The translations under genes and the position numbers were made by a program. Below are positions 8,274 through 14,848 of a stretch of DNA of 64,000 nt, piece after piece. Source of the stretch: Bacteroidota bacterium. Its GTDB lineage: Bacteria; Bacteroidota; Bacteroidia; B-17B0; Aurantibacillaceae. The stretch spans positions 1 through 64,000 of the forward strand of contig JAFDXR010000020.1 of assembly GCA_018267825.1 (NCBI GenBank), in the 5' to 3' direction. The stretch's first letter is position 1, and every line of letters begins with the position of its first letter. Below the pieces are notes generated by a model. It searched no databases and was not told where the DNA came from. It saw only the letters and a program-made list of their open reading frames with translations.

Positions 8274-8837
8274 TCAGGATTTAGCTGACCTGATTACGCT
8301 CAAAGTTTGTTGTGTGATACCAAGGTAGGAAGCGATGTGCCCAAGTGGGGCACGAAAAAGTATATCGGGGTTTGTTTTGAGCAAAATGTTGTACCGCTCT
8401 AGTGCAGACTGAAATTGCAGGGAATACAGATGCTCTGAAAGCTGCTTAATAGCAGAAATAGCAACATAATGAGCAAAGTGCTGCAATTTTACGTGTTCGT
8501 CTATATGTTTTTCTAATGTTGAATAATCCACCGTTCTTATGATGCTGTTTTCCAACAACTCAAGGTTGTAGGGATAGTGTTGGTTCAGAAAAACATTTTC
8601 TATCGGAACATAAATACCGCCCTCTGTATAAAAATGCCGGGTAATATCTTTGCCGTCTTTTACATAATAAAGTCGTAGCAATCCCTTTTCAATAAAGAAC
8701 ACTTTTTTTGAGCGACTGCCGTCTTTCAATAGTTGATGTCCTTTCAGCAATGATTTATCGTCAAACAAATCGTCAATCTGTTTTGCTGTTTCAGGTGAAA
8801 ATCCTGCGTCTTTTTGTAAGTATTCTGCAATGTTCAT
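8274..8837 (-). CDS. Crp/Fnr family transcriptional regulator (cassette C4)
   Basis: The 187-residue protein has the cyclic-nucleotide-binding-like barrel at about residues 20-120 (GHQLLKDGSRSKKVFFIEKG, FYTEGGIYVP), a connecting helix and a short C-terminal helix-turn-helix (HIASYLGITQQTLSVIRS). It is distinct from the regulator in cassette C5. The winged-helix tail is short: the protein ends soon after the recognition helix, as in many Bacteroidota members. It lies 92 bases upstream of the dehydrogenase gene with an inverted repeat in between, so it most likely controls the fatty-acid genes of its own cassette. Ligand unknown; a fatty acid or acyl-CoA is only a guess. Confidence 0.88.
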   Translation of the reverse strand: MNIAEYLQKDAGFSPETAKQIDDLFDDKSLLKGHQLLKDGSRSKKVFFIEKGLLRLYYVKDGKDITRHFYTEGGIYVPIENVFLNQHYPYNLELLENSIIRTVDYSTLEKHIDEHVKLQHFAHYVAISAIKQLSEHLYSLQFQSALERYNILLKTNPDILFRAPLGHIASYLGITQQTLSVIRSAKS

Positions 8838-8856
8838 TTTGTTTCAAACCACTGCA

Positions 8857-8864
8857 CAAAATTA
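8857..8864 (-). promoter_or_regulatory. -7 element (TAATTTTG) for the cassette C4 regulator
   Basis: On the minus strand TAATTTTG fits the Bacteroidota TAnnTTTG consensus. It lies 20 bases before the ATG of the regulator and inside the cassette, so cassette C4 seems to carry its own promoter. A TTTG lies upstream but closer than the ideal -33 spacing. Confidence 0.5.
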
Positions 8865-8988
8865 AAAATAATTGTAGTCAAAATTGATTTCTACTTGCTG
8901 GGTGGTGGGCTTTGGTTTATAGTATTTCTATTTTTTTTCGTATCAGGTTGGGATTTCTGTTTGTCGGCAAGGGTCGCTGTGCCATTAC

Positions 8989-9120
8989 CGCCAACGGTTT
9001 GCAGCTTGGCGAAGTGGCGGAAATCGAAGGACAAATGTTGGGTTTAGCACAAAAGTTCAATAGAATTACTGCTGTTGAATTTAGCACTAAACCCGCCATT
9101 TTGCCAAACTGCTGTTAGTT
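8989..9120 (-). repeat. attC site E (cassette C3)
   Basis: CGCCAAC (8989-8995) and GTTAGTT (9114-9120) bound a 132-bp inverted repeat with arms GCTTGGCGAAGTGGCGG and CCGCCATTTTGCCAAAC. The right end GTTAGTTGCA pairs with TGCAACTAAC at 10296-10305. The loop shares ACAAATGTT and AAAGTTCAATAGAATTAC words with site D. Confidence 0.92.
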
Positions 9121-9130
9121 GCAGTATTTC

Positions 9131-9763
9131 TTATTTCGTGTTCTCATTAATTTCCTTTTGCAAAGTAGTAATTTTATCTTTAAGGTTATTACTTATTTTG
9201 CTTGGTATGTCTTTCACTTTTTTAAGGTCAAATGAAAGAATAGTTAACGCAGTACCAATAAAAATAAATGCTAATGCTGTTGCTGTTACAATTGAAATCC
9301 CTGAAAATATTGGGTTTGCCAAAAGTATGAACGAAAAAACAATACCTAATACACTTGCTATGGCAAGGTTTCCCCATCTCAAAATACCCAAAGATTTCAT
9401 ATCAAATGCAATTCCTAACAATTGGAAAGAACGAAACATTACCGTAAATCCTACAATAAATGGTAAAATAACAATTGAAATTCCAGGATAAATTACCAAA
9501 TAAACACCCATTGTTAATGAAAAAAGACCTCCAACTAAATACCAACCCCAACCAGAAAGTGTTTTTGAATTTTGAATGGAAAAAAATATTTCAAATAATC
9601 CAGAAGTAATAAACGATATACTAAATAATATTGACAGCGTTACATAAGTTTCCAGAGGCACTGTAAAAATGTATATACCAAAAACTAAAAACAAAATGCC
9701 CAAGATAAGTGGCACATACCAATGTTTGATTGAATTAATTAACGTGTTTAATAAATTTGCCAT
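9131..9763 (-). CDS. HdeD-like (DUF308) membrane protein (cassette C3)
   Basis: The 210-residue protein has six hydrophobic segments in three pairs (for example LILGILFLVFGIYIF, WYLVGGLFSLTMGVYLV, LAIASVLGIVFSFILL), the repeated architecture of the HdeD/DUF308 family. A short Lys-rich cytoplasmic tail follows (DKITTLQKEINENTK). HdeD is linked to acid resistance in enterobacteria, but other members have no known function. It lies six bases downstream of a coiled-coil protein gene in the same cassette, so they form an operon. The stop codon is only ten bases from the attC right end, a compact layout normal for cassettes. Confidence 0.8.
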   Translation of the reverse strand: MANLLNTLINSIKHWYVPLILGILFLVFGIYIFTVPLETYVTLSILFSISFITSGLFEIFFSIQNSKTLSGWGWYLVGGLFSLTMGVYLVIYPGISIVILPFIVGFTVMFRSFQLLGIAFDMKSLGILRWGNLAIASVLGIVFSFILLANPIFSGISIVTATALAFIFIGTALTILSFDLKKVKDIPSKISNNLKDKITTLQKEINENTK

Positions 9764-9769
9764 TGTAGT

Positions 9770-10201
9770 TTATTTTAATGATTTATAAGAATTTGCTTCT
9801 GCTCTAGCTTTAACTGCCTCAATGACTGCTTCTTGAGCATCCGATATTGCATCTAATGCAAAATAGACACTCATTTCTGCGTCATCTTCTGCCCACTCTG
9901 CACTCATTTCTGCATCCGCAGCTTTCAAATTATACTTCGCTTCCCTAAAGTCTGCTTTTACTTTTGAAACACCATTGTCCCAATTTGATTTTACATTGTC
10001 CCAATGAGATTTAACTTCATTTTCAAGAGAATCTTTTTTTGCATCAAATGCCGCTTTAGTTTCGGCAACATTTTCTTTAGCACTGTTTTGCCATTGTTGA
10101 AGTTGCTCTTTAGAATCGTTTTTGGAAGTTTGAAATTTGTCTTCCAATTGTTTTGCTTTAGCTGTCAGATCTGCTAACAACTCTGATAATTTCTTTGCCA
10201 T
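9770..10201 (-). CDS. Helical coiled-coil protein, possible stress protein (cassette C3)
   Basis: The 143-residue protein is Ala-, Lys- and Glu-rich and almost wholly helical. Two similar segments (KEQLQQWQNSAKENVAETKA and SHWDNVKSNWDNGVSKVKA) have spacing like late-embryogenesis or apolipoprotein-type amphipathic repeats. The acidic stretch SAEWAEDDAEMSVYFALDAI follows. There is no signal peptide. It precedes the HdeD-like gene by six bases, so the pair may act at the membrane under envelope stress; that is inference. I know of no assigned function. Confidence 0.7.
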   Translation of the reverse strand: MAKKLSELLADLTAKAKQLEDKFQTSKNDSKEQLQQWQNSAKENVAETKAAFDAKKDSLENEVKSHWDNVKSNWDNGVSKVKADFREAKYNLKAADAEMSAEWAEDDAEMSVYFALDAISDAQEAVIEAVKARAEANSYKSLK

Positions 10202-10298
10202 AATTATGAATATTTATTTTTTGCCTACTTCTTAATACGGTGTTCGGCTTGTCCGTTTTTATTTATTATATTATTGTACTGCTGTTTTCTAATATTGC

Positions 10299-10391
10299 AA
10301 CTAACGGCCCGTCTGTTTGCGAAGATTAAAGTAACCATTAAAAAACAAACAACAAAGGTCGTCTTTTATTTTCGTAAACAGAATGTTAGGC
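10299..10391 (-). repeat. attC site F (ORF-less cassette C2)
   Basis: AACTAAC (10299-10305) and GTTAGGC (10385-10391) bound a 93-bp repeat with arms TCTGTTTGCGAAGA and TTTTCGTAAACAGA. Only 25 bases separate it from site G, so cassette C2 (10305-10422, 118 bp) has no room for a gene. Its ends, GTTAGGCG and CGCCTAAC, match. Confidence 0.82.
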
Positions 10392-10416
10392 GTCAGTGGG
10401 ACCTTGTGAGCATTGC

Positions 10417-10549
10417 GCCTAACGTTTTGCGGCTTGGCGTAGTGGCGGATTTTTAGCACAAATGTTCAATCGAAGAACTGCACTTGAACCTACCACAAAA
10501 CTGTCATACGAAGCACTGCACCCGCCATTACGCCAAACCGCTGTTAGGC
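10417..10549 (-). repeat. attC site G (cassette C1)
   Basis: GCCTAAC (10417-10423) and GTTAGGC (10543-10549) bound a 133-bp repeat with arms GCGGCTTGGCGTAGTGGCGG and CCGCCATTACGCCAAACCGC, the cleanest pairing in the array. The right end GTTAGGCGC pairs with GCGCCTAAC at the attI junction (12398-12406). Confidence 0.93.
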
Positions 10550-10568
10550 GCTGTTGCTCTTTCTGTGG

Positions 10569-11339
10569 TCAAGGTTTACCTGTCTTTTGAGTTACTGTCA
10601 CCCAAGATTTGTCGAACCCAAGTGCCTTTAAGATTTGGTCTTTGTCAAGCGTTTTTGGTTGTTTGATTTTTATTACCAAACATTTTTCTGGAACGTCTTC
10701 AACAATTGTAAACTGTGAACCGTGCGGTTGCCATGTAAAACAATGTTCTCCTGTCTTTTTATGCGTCCCTACAAGGTTATTATTCTTGTTCCATTCCCAA
10801 TTGTATAGTTCGTAGTCATAACGAATGGTGTCAAACTCAAATACAACAACTTCGGAGAGGTCGTTTGACTTCACCAATACTACCGTTCTTAAATGTTTGT
10901 GTTTTTCTCTAATTGCTGAAACTCTTTCGTTCCAAATTTCAAGAACAAGTTTGCCAATTAAAGTCGGGTCTGCTTTTTGGTCGCTTCGTTCTCCAAATGA
11001 ATAGTTCGGTGAGTTTCGTCCCGAAATTAGTCTTACACGTTTTTGAGTAGATGGCTTTGTAGCTTTTACAGTCTTTGCACCCCAAGCGGTGTTGCCCATT
11101 ACAACATCGTCAAGCCCAACATTTGAAGGTTTCCAGTCCGCGCCAATGCAAGTTGCAAAAATGCTTTCCCATTCAGAACCTTCAAGTTCGGGTTTGCCTT
11201 TTGAAGCCAACAAATAGATTAACTCTTTGCCGAGCAAAAAGGGAAAGTCTTTCGGAAATTCATTTAACGGAAAAGCCGAAACAGACTTATTTACTGTTCT
11301 TAATTTCGGTGATTTATTGTTCTCCATATCTGACTTCAT
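10569..11339 (-). CDS. Probable type II restriction endonuclease (cassette C1)
   Basis: This 256-residue protein partners the cytosine methyltransferase upstream, overlapping its 3' end by 26 bases. The segment SNVGLDDVVMGNTAWGAKTVK (residues 72-92) contains Asp77/Asp78 and Lys89/Lys92 in an order like the PD-(D/E)XK nuclease core (D...xxK), followed by VRLISGRNS. The paired-gene arrangement and this motif make a restriction enzyme the best call. The cut site cannot be read from sequence. It could instead be a specificity or control protein, though its size argues against that. An alternative start, ATG at 11327, is possible. Confidence 0.72.
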   Translation of the reverse strand: MKSDMENNKSPKLRTVNKSVSAFPLNEFPKDFPFLLGKELIYLLASKGKPELEGSEWESIFATCIGADWKPSNVGLDDVVMGNTAWGAKTVKATKPSTQKRVRLISGRNSPNYSFGERSDQKADPTLIGKLVLEIWNERVSAIREKHKHLRTVVLVKSNDLSEVVVFEFDTIRYDYELYNWEWNKNNNLVGTHKKTGEHCFTWQPHGSQFTIVEDVPEKCLVIKIKQPKTLDKDQILKALGFDKSWVTVTQKTGKP

Positions 11340-12291
11340 ATTCTCTTAAAACCGAAGTCATATCCATAGTGGTTGCTACAAACGGTAATAGTTTTAAAAT
11401 AACTGCTTTTACTAAATTCACTGGAACTGCATTTCCAGCTTGTTTTCTTGCTTGTCCGTCTGCTACAACAATTTTATAGCTGTCGGGAAAACCTTGTAAG
11501 CGAAACATTTCTCTTGGCGTTAATCGTCTTTCTCCGTTTACAAGCAAATAGTTGTATGATGCTCCTGCACGCAAGGCGCAAGAGTAAGGATAAGAACAAA
11601 TATTACCTGCTTTATTTTCGTGCCAAATAGAAAGTTTGTAAGCTGACTTGTGAGTTTCTTTGCGCTTTTGTGCAATGTATTCAGAAGCGTAATGTTTTTT
11701 GTCAACCTTTTTTTCAAGTATTTCTGAAAGTGGTTTGAATGGTCTAACTGGAGAGGGAAAACTAAACATAATAGGCTCTCTGTGTCCAACAATAATTACA
11801 CGTTCCCGTTTTTGAGGAAGTCCGTAATCAAGTGCGTTTAAGACTGCAAATTTTACTGAGTAGCCTAAATCTTTCTCTAAAGTCTTAATGATAGTTTTTA
11901 GCGTTTTACCACCGTTATGTCCAACAAGTTGTTTGACATTTTCAAGCACAAAAGCCTTTGGTTTTTTGTGCTTTATTATTCTTGCAATGTCAAAAAACAA
12001 AGTTCCCCTGATGTCATTAAAACCTTGCATCTGTCCGATTATGCTGAAAGGTTGGCAAGGAAAACCGGCAAACAAAATATCGTGGTCGGGAATATCTTTT
12101 TCGTCAACTTTTGTGATGTCGCCTGTCGGTCTATGCCCAAAGTTGGCTTCATAGCTGTCTTGGCAATATTTGTCAATGTCAGATGAAAACACACACTCGG
12201 GAATGAGGTCGTTTTCTATGCAGGCTTGGTCCATCGCTGTCCGAAAACCACCGATGCCACAAAAAAGGTCTATAAATTTTATTCTTTCCAT
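11314..12291 (-). CDS. DNA (cytosine-5) methyltransferase (cassette C1)
   Basis: The 325-residue enzyme transfers a methyl group from S-adenosylmethionine to C5 of cytosine. Motif I is IDLFCGIGGF (residues 7-16), the catalytic PCQ loop is FAGFPCQPFS with Cys79, the ENV motif is at about 117-119, and motif VIII is QKRERV. The target recognition region (about 185-265) is followed by motif IX RxLTPREMFRLQGFP and motif X GNAVPV. I chose ATG at 12291 over the TTG six bases upstream. A TAACTTTG -7 element (plus strand CAAAGTTA, 12311-12318) lies about 20 bases before it. The adjacent downstream gene is the probable restriction partner. This is the cassette closest to attI, therefore probably the most recently inserted or best expressed. 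Confidence 0.95.
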   Translation of the reverse strand: MERIKFIDLFCGIGGFRTAMDQACIENDLIPECVFSSDIDKYCQDSYEANFGHRPTGDITKVDEKDIPDHDILFAGFPCQPFSIIGQMQGFNDIRGTLFFDIARIIKHKKPKAFVLENVKQLVGHNGGKTLKTIIKTLEKDLGYSVKFAVLNALDYGLPQKRERVIIVGHREPIMFSFPSPVRPFKPLSEILEKKVDKKHYASEYIAQKRKETHKSAYKLSIWHENKAGNICSYPYSCALRAGASYNYLLVNGERRLTPREMFRLQGFPDSYKIVVADGQARKQAGNAVPVNLVKAVILKLLPFVATTMDMTSVLREYEVRYGEQ

Positions 12292-12399
12292 TGTCAAAAT
12301 GTTAGTTGGTCAAAGTTAATATTTTGGTCTTTATGTGCTTTCATTTTCTGTCAAAAGTTATCCAGTCTGTCTGTTGATTTAGGGTCGTCCTGCAATTGC

Positions 12400-12566
12400 G
12401 CCTAACTCTTTATTATACGCAAAAATACAAAATTATCTCAAATAATCGATTTTCACATAACTACTTGTTCTTCAGATTATAAAATCAAATAATATTTAAA
12501 ATACGCTATCGTATTTTAAATATTCCTATTTTTGTATTTACTATTTAAATATACGAAATACGCGTG
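12400..12566. other. Putative attI site and cassette promoter (Pc) region
   Basis: GCCTAAC at 12400-12406 (GTTAGGC on the minus strand) is the junction between cassette C1 and the platform. The 160 AT-rich bases up to the recombinase ATG should contain attI. On the minus strand, facing the cassettes, two TAnnTTTG elements overlap closely: TATTTTTG (plus-strand CAAAAATA, 12420-12427) and TAATTTTG (CAAAATTA, 12428-12435), about 15-30 bases from the junction. They are good candidates for Pc. No second inverted GTT core is obvious beside the junction, as is normal for attI. Confidence 0.6.
12491..12534 (+). promoter_or_regulatory. Perfect palindrome and -7 element before the recombinase gene
   Basis: AATATTTAAAATACG (12491-12505) and CGTATTTTAAATATT (12510-12524) are exact complements around CTAT. 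TATTTTTG (12527-12534) fits TAnnTTTG and lies 32 bases before the ATG at 12567. The palindrome would cover the -33 region, so it could be an operator. Alternatively its 15-4-15 layout could be a recombinase core site. Another AATACG lies at 12557. Confidence 0.6.
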
Positions 12567-13637
12567 ATGAATTTAATGCAAGAAATAGTCTTTACGGCTG
12601 GGCAACACAACAATAAAAATGTCATATGGTGTAAATTTCCTAAAAATGATTTGGTATTATCTGCTCTCAAAAAGCAATTTCCTTTTTGTCGATGGAGTAA
12701 TACAAACAAGTGCTGGTATATAACTGATAGCGTAGAGATTAGAAAAAAAATTAATATTTCTCAAGCAGAACCTACAAAAAATTTAATTCATAAAGTTCAT
12801 CCAATCAATCAGGTTGCACTGCAAAATATACAAAATCAACTACAACTTAAAGCATATAGTTCTAATACAATAAAGGTTTACCTTACAGAGTTTGTACAGT
12901 TATTGGTAATTTTAAAACACCATCCTATAAACGAACTTACTGCCGATAGATTAAAATCATACTTACTTTATTGTGTTAATGAATTAAAGCTATCAGAAAC
13001 CCATTTAAATAGCCGACTGAATGCTATTAAATTTTATTTTGAGCAAGTACTCCATAAAGAAAAATTCTTTTTTGATATACCTCGTCCAAAATCCAAAAGC
13101 ACTTTACCAAAGGTCTTAAGTACAAAGGATATTCAAAAATTATTTGAAGTAACAACTAACATAAAACATAAATTGATGTTGCAATTGTGTTATGGAATGG
13201 GTTTGCGTGTAAGTGAAGTGGTGGAACTTAAAATTACTAATATTGACAGTAAACGTATGCAAGTGCTAATTGAAAACTCAAAAGGAAAATCTGATAGATA
13301 TGTTAACTTACCCGAATCTGTTTTGGCTTTACTCCGCACTTATTATAAAACTTACAAGCCTAAAAATTATTTATTTGAAGGACAATATGGCGGACAGTAC
13401 TCTATTCGTAGTGTTCAATCCGTTTTTAAAAATGCCATGCTAATTGCTAAAATAAATAAATCAGTTGGTATTCATAGTTTAAGGCATAGTTATGCTACAC
13501 ATCTTTTGGAATATGGAACAGATATGGTCTTTATTCAAAAGCTACTTGGACACAAGGATATGAAAACAACCATGATATATGCAAAGGTTGGAAAAAAGGA
13601 AATTCAAAATGTGAAAAGTCCTTTGGATAATATGTAA
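12567..13637 (+). CDS. Integron-integrase-like tyrosine recombinase
   Basis: The 356-residue protein is a complete tyrosine recombinase: SAM-like core-binding domain at about residues 80-165 and catalytic domain at about 180-345. The catalytic residues are visible: Arg214 (GMGLRVSE), Lys241 (SKGKSDRY), His303 and Arg306 (IHSLRHSYATHLL), His329 (LLGHKD) and Tyr338 (TTMIYAKV). It ends VKSPLDNM, like the VRSPLD tail of IntI1. The additional segment that marks IntI proteins between the Lys strand and the HxLR motif is absent. There is instead an N-terminal extension of about 75 residues with RWSNTNKCWYI, a motif I associate with Bacteroidota recombinases. Its place beside attI, divergent from the array, argues for integrase function. 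XerC/D-like or transposon recombinase are the alternatives. ATG is preferred over the GTG one codon upstream. Confidence 0.9.
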   Translation: MNLMQEIVFTAGQHNNKNVIWCKFPKNDLVLSALKKQFPFCRWSNTNKCWYITDSVEIRKKINISQAEPTKNLIHKVHPINQVALQNIQNQLQLKAYSSNTIKVYLTEFVQLLVILKHHPINELTADRLKSYLLYCVNELKLSETHLNSRLNAIKFYFEQVLHKEKFFFDIPRPKSKSTLPKVLSTKDIQKLFEVTTNIKHKLMLQLCYGMGLRVSEVVELKITNIDSKRMQVLIENSKGKSDRYVNLPESVLALLRTYYKTYKPKNYLFEGQYGGQYSIRSVQSVFKNAMLIAKINKSVGIHSLRHSYATHLLEYGTDMVFIQKLLGHKDMKTTMIYAKVGKKEIQNVKSPLDNM

Positions 13638-13766
13638 CTAAGTATTTTATCAGTCACAACAATTAAATACCCCAAAAAGCACCACTCAAATTAAAACAGA
13701 AAGTAGAAATATGTTGAAATCTACATAAATTTATTATGGTTGATATATATTTTCTAATTTTATGCC

Positions 13767-14588
13767 ATGTCCAAGACTAAAGACAAAGATTTAAACAAGC
13801 GTAAGCCCCGAAAAGGAGTTTACTTGTCTGACATTGCAATAAAGGAAATTACAGAAGTGTTATCACATTATAACACTGAACAAAAGATAGAGTTGATTGA
13901 ACATTTACAACAAATGTTTAAAGAAGTGACTGAATATTTCAAAACTAATAGTGAAAACATTTATAAAAATTACGCTGAACGCCAACAGGAACTATTAAAA
14001 AAGTATGGCAAACTATTTAAACCCTTTGCAAATAAACGCTTTGATAATTATTTTGATTTTAAACGCATTTTAAGCATAAAAGATTATTATACAGCAGAAG
14101 AATATAATCAATTAGAAAGCAATGACGATTTAACAGAGCAAGACATCTATGAACTCACAACATCCATGCGTAATTTTCTGAACGGCGAATTACATTTTCT
14201 TTATTTAGATCGAGAGCCTCAATTTCCTACGACCGAAAATGAATCAAAAGAAGACGTAGAAAAAGAAAGTACCGAGATGCAACAACTACTCGCTTTACAT
14301 TATCTCTTAAAAGCAGGATTTAATATGGAGGCTAGAGGTAGTAACTCTGTAAGTGAACTAACTCAACTGGCACATTTACTACTGGGTAAAAAATTTACCT
14401 CATTACAGAACTCAAGTATCTACAAAAAATATAAAAAGCTACCTAATTTCGATAGCACATCACAATTAATTAAGGATTTAAAACATATCCGCCCGTATTT
14501 TGAGAAATTAGACCTCAAAAACATTGTAGAACTCATCAATAAAGACTTAAAAGAAGCCGAAATTGATAAGAAAACCAGCAAAAAGTAA
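13767..14588 (+). CDS. Protein of unknown function upstream of iterons
   Basis: The 273-residue soluble protein is charged and mostly helical. Its N-terminal KRKPRKGVYLSDIAIKEITEVL is basic, and the middle part is rich in Lys, Tyr and Asn. A C-terminal helical region (about residues 165-270, QQLLALHYLLKAGF, LIKDLKHIRPYFEKLDL) resembles C-terminal parts of proteins carried by Bacteroidota mobile elements. I do not recognise a named family. A row of iterons starts eight bases after its stop codon, so it may bind DNA as a replication initiator or partition/regulatory protein. No replication-initiator motif is visible. Confidence 0.65.
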   Translation: MSKTKDKDLNKRKPRKGVYLSDIAIKEITEVLSHYNTEQKIELIEHLQQMFKEVTEYFKTNSENIYKNYAERQQELLKKYGKLFKPFANKRFDNYFDFKRILSIKDYYTAEEYNQLESNDDLTEQDIYELTTSMRNFLNGELHFLYLDREPQFPTTENESKEDVEKESTEMQQLLALHYLLKAGFNMEARGSNSVSELTQLAHLLLGKKFTSLQNSSIYKKYKKLPNFDSTSQLIKDLKHIRPYFEKLDLKNIVELINKDLKEAEIDKKTSKK

Positions 14589-14595
14589 TTCTATC

Positions 14596-14729
14596 CGTCA
14601 ATTTCCATAAAGTTAATCGTCAATTCGTTTAACTTATCCGTCAATAAATTCATTTTAAAGCGTCAATGAATCAAATTAGTCGTCAATTGTAAAAAGATAA
14701 AGCGTCAATTTATTTTCTTATCCGTCAAT
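14596..14729. repeat. Seven iterons with CGTCAAT core
   Basis: CGTCAAT starts at 14596, 14618, 14639, 14661, 14681, 14703 and 14723: spacing 22, 21, 22, 20, 22 and 20 bases, all in the same orientation and about two helical turns apart. Flanks are AT-rich and often begin ATC or AAG. This is the form of plasmid origin iterons or of an array of binding sites for one protein. Confidence 0.85.
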
Positions 14730-14848
14730 TGCTGCCTAATTCATTTTCTGTTTTCAATTCCTCCCATAATGCTCCCGAAATGGAGTATTGATGTTTAAAA
14801 AATAAATTCTTAAAATTTTCACTCTGATTATCATGCAATTAATCCAAT

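Larger units (their letters stand above)
1..12406 (-). mobile_element. Integron gene-cassette array (seven cassettes, transcribed leftwards)
   Basis: Seven imperfect inverted repeats with attC layout (YYAAC at the left end, GTTRRR at the right end, paired inner arms) separate blocks of minus-strand genes. Taking the crossover inside the GTT core, the cassettes are: C1 10423-12405, C2 10305-10422, C3 8995-10304, C4 5417-8994, C5 4081-5416, C6 837-4080 and C7 from 836 to beyond the window. In every cassette the first bases are complementary to the right end of its own attC (GCGCCTAAC with GTTAGGCGC, GCAACTAAC with GTTAGTTGC, ACCGCCAAC with GTTGGCGGT, GCCGCTAAC with GTTAGCGGC, CAGGTAAC with GTTACCTG, TACACCCAAC with GTTGGGTGTA), while the two ends of one composite attC often do not match. 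That is the mark of cassettes exchanged one at a time. The recombinase at 12567-13637 is divergent from the array, as intI genes are. Covariance-model searching was not possible here. Confidence 0.92.

Noticed and set aside
10274-10666. Two plus-strand 60-codon frames
   Set aside because: Both fall on attC sites F and G and run against the cassette direction.
1-12406. CRISPR array as an explanation of the repeats
   Set aside because: The repeats are 90-190 bp imperfect inverted repeats separated by genes, with no uniform short spacers, and no cas genes are present.
1-12406. Insertion sequences as an explanation of the repeats
   Set aside because: No transposase gene and no consistent terminal repeats with target duplications are present in the array.
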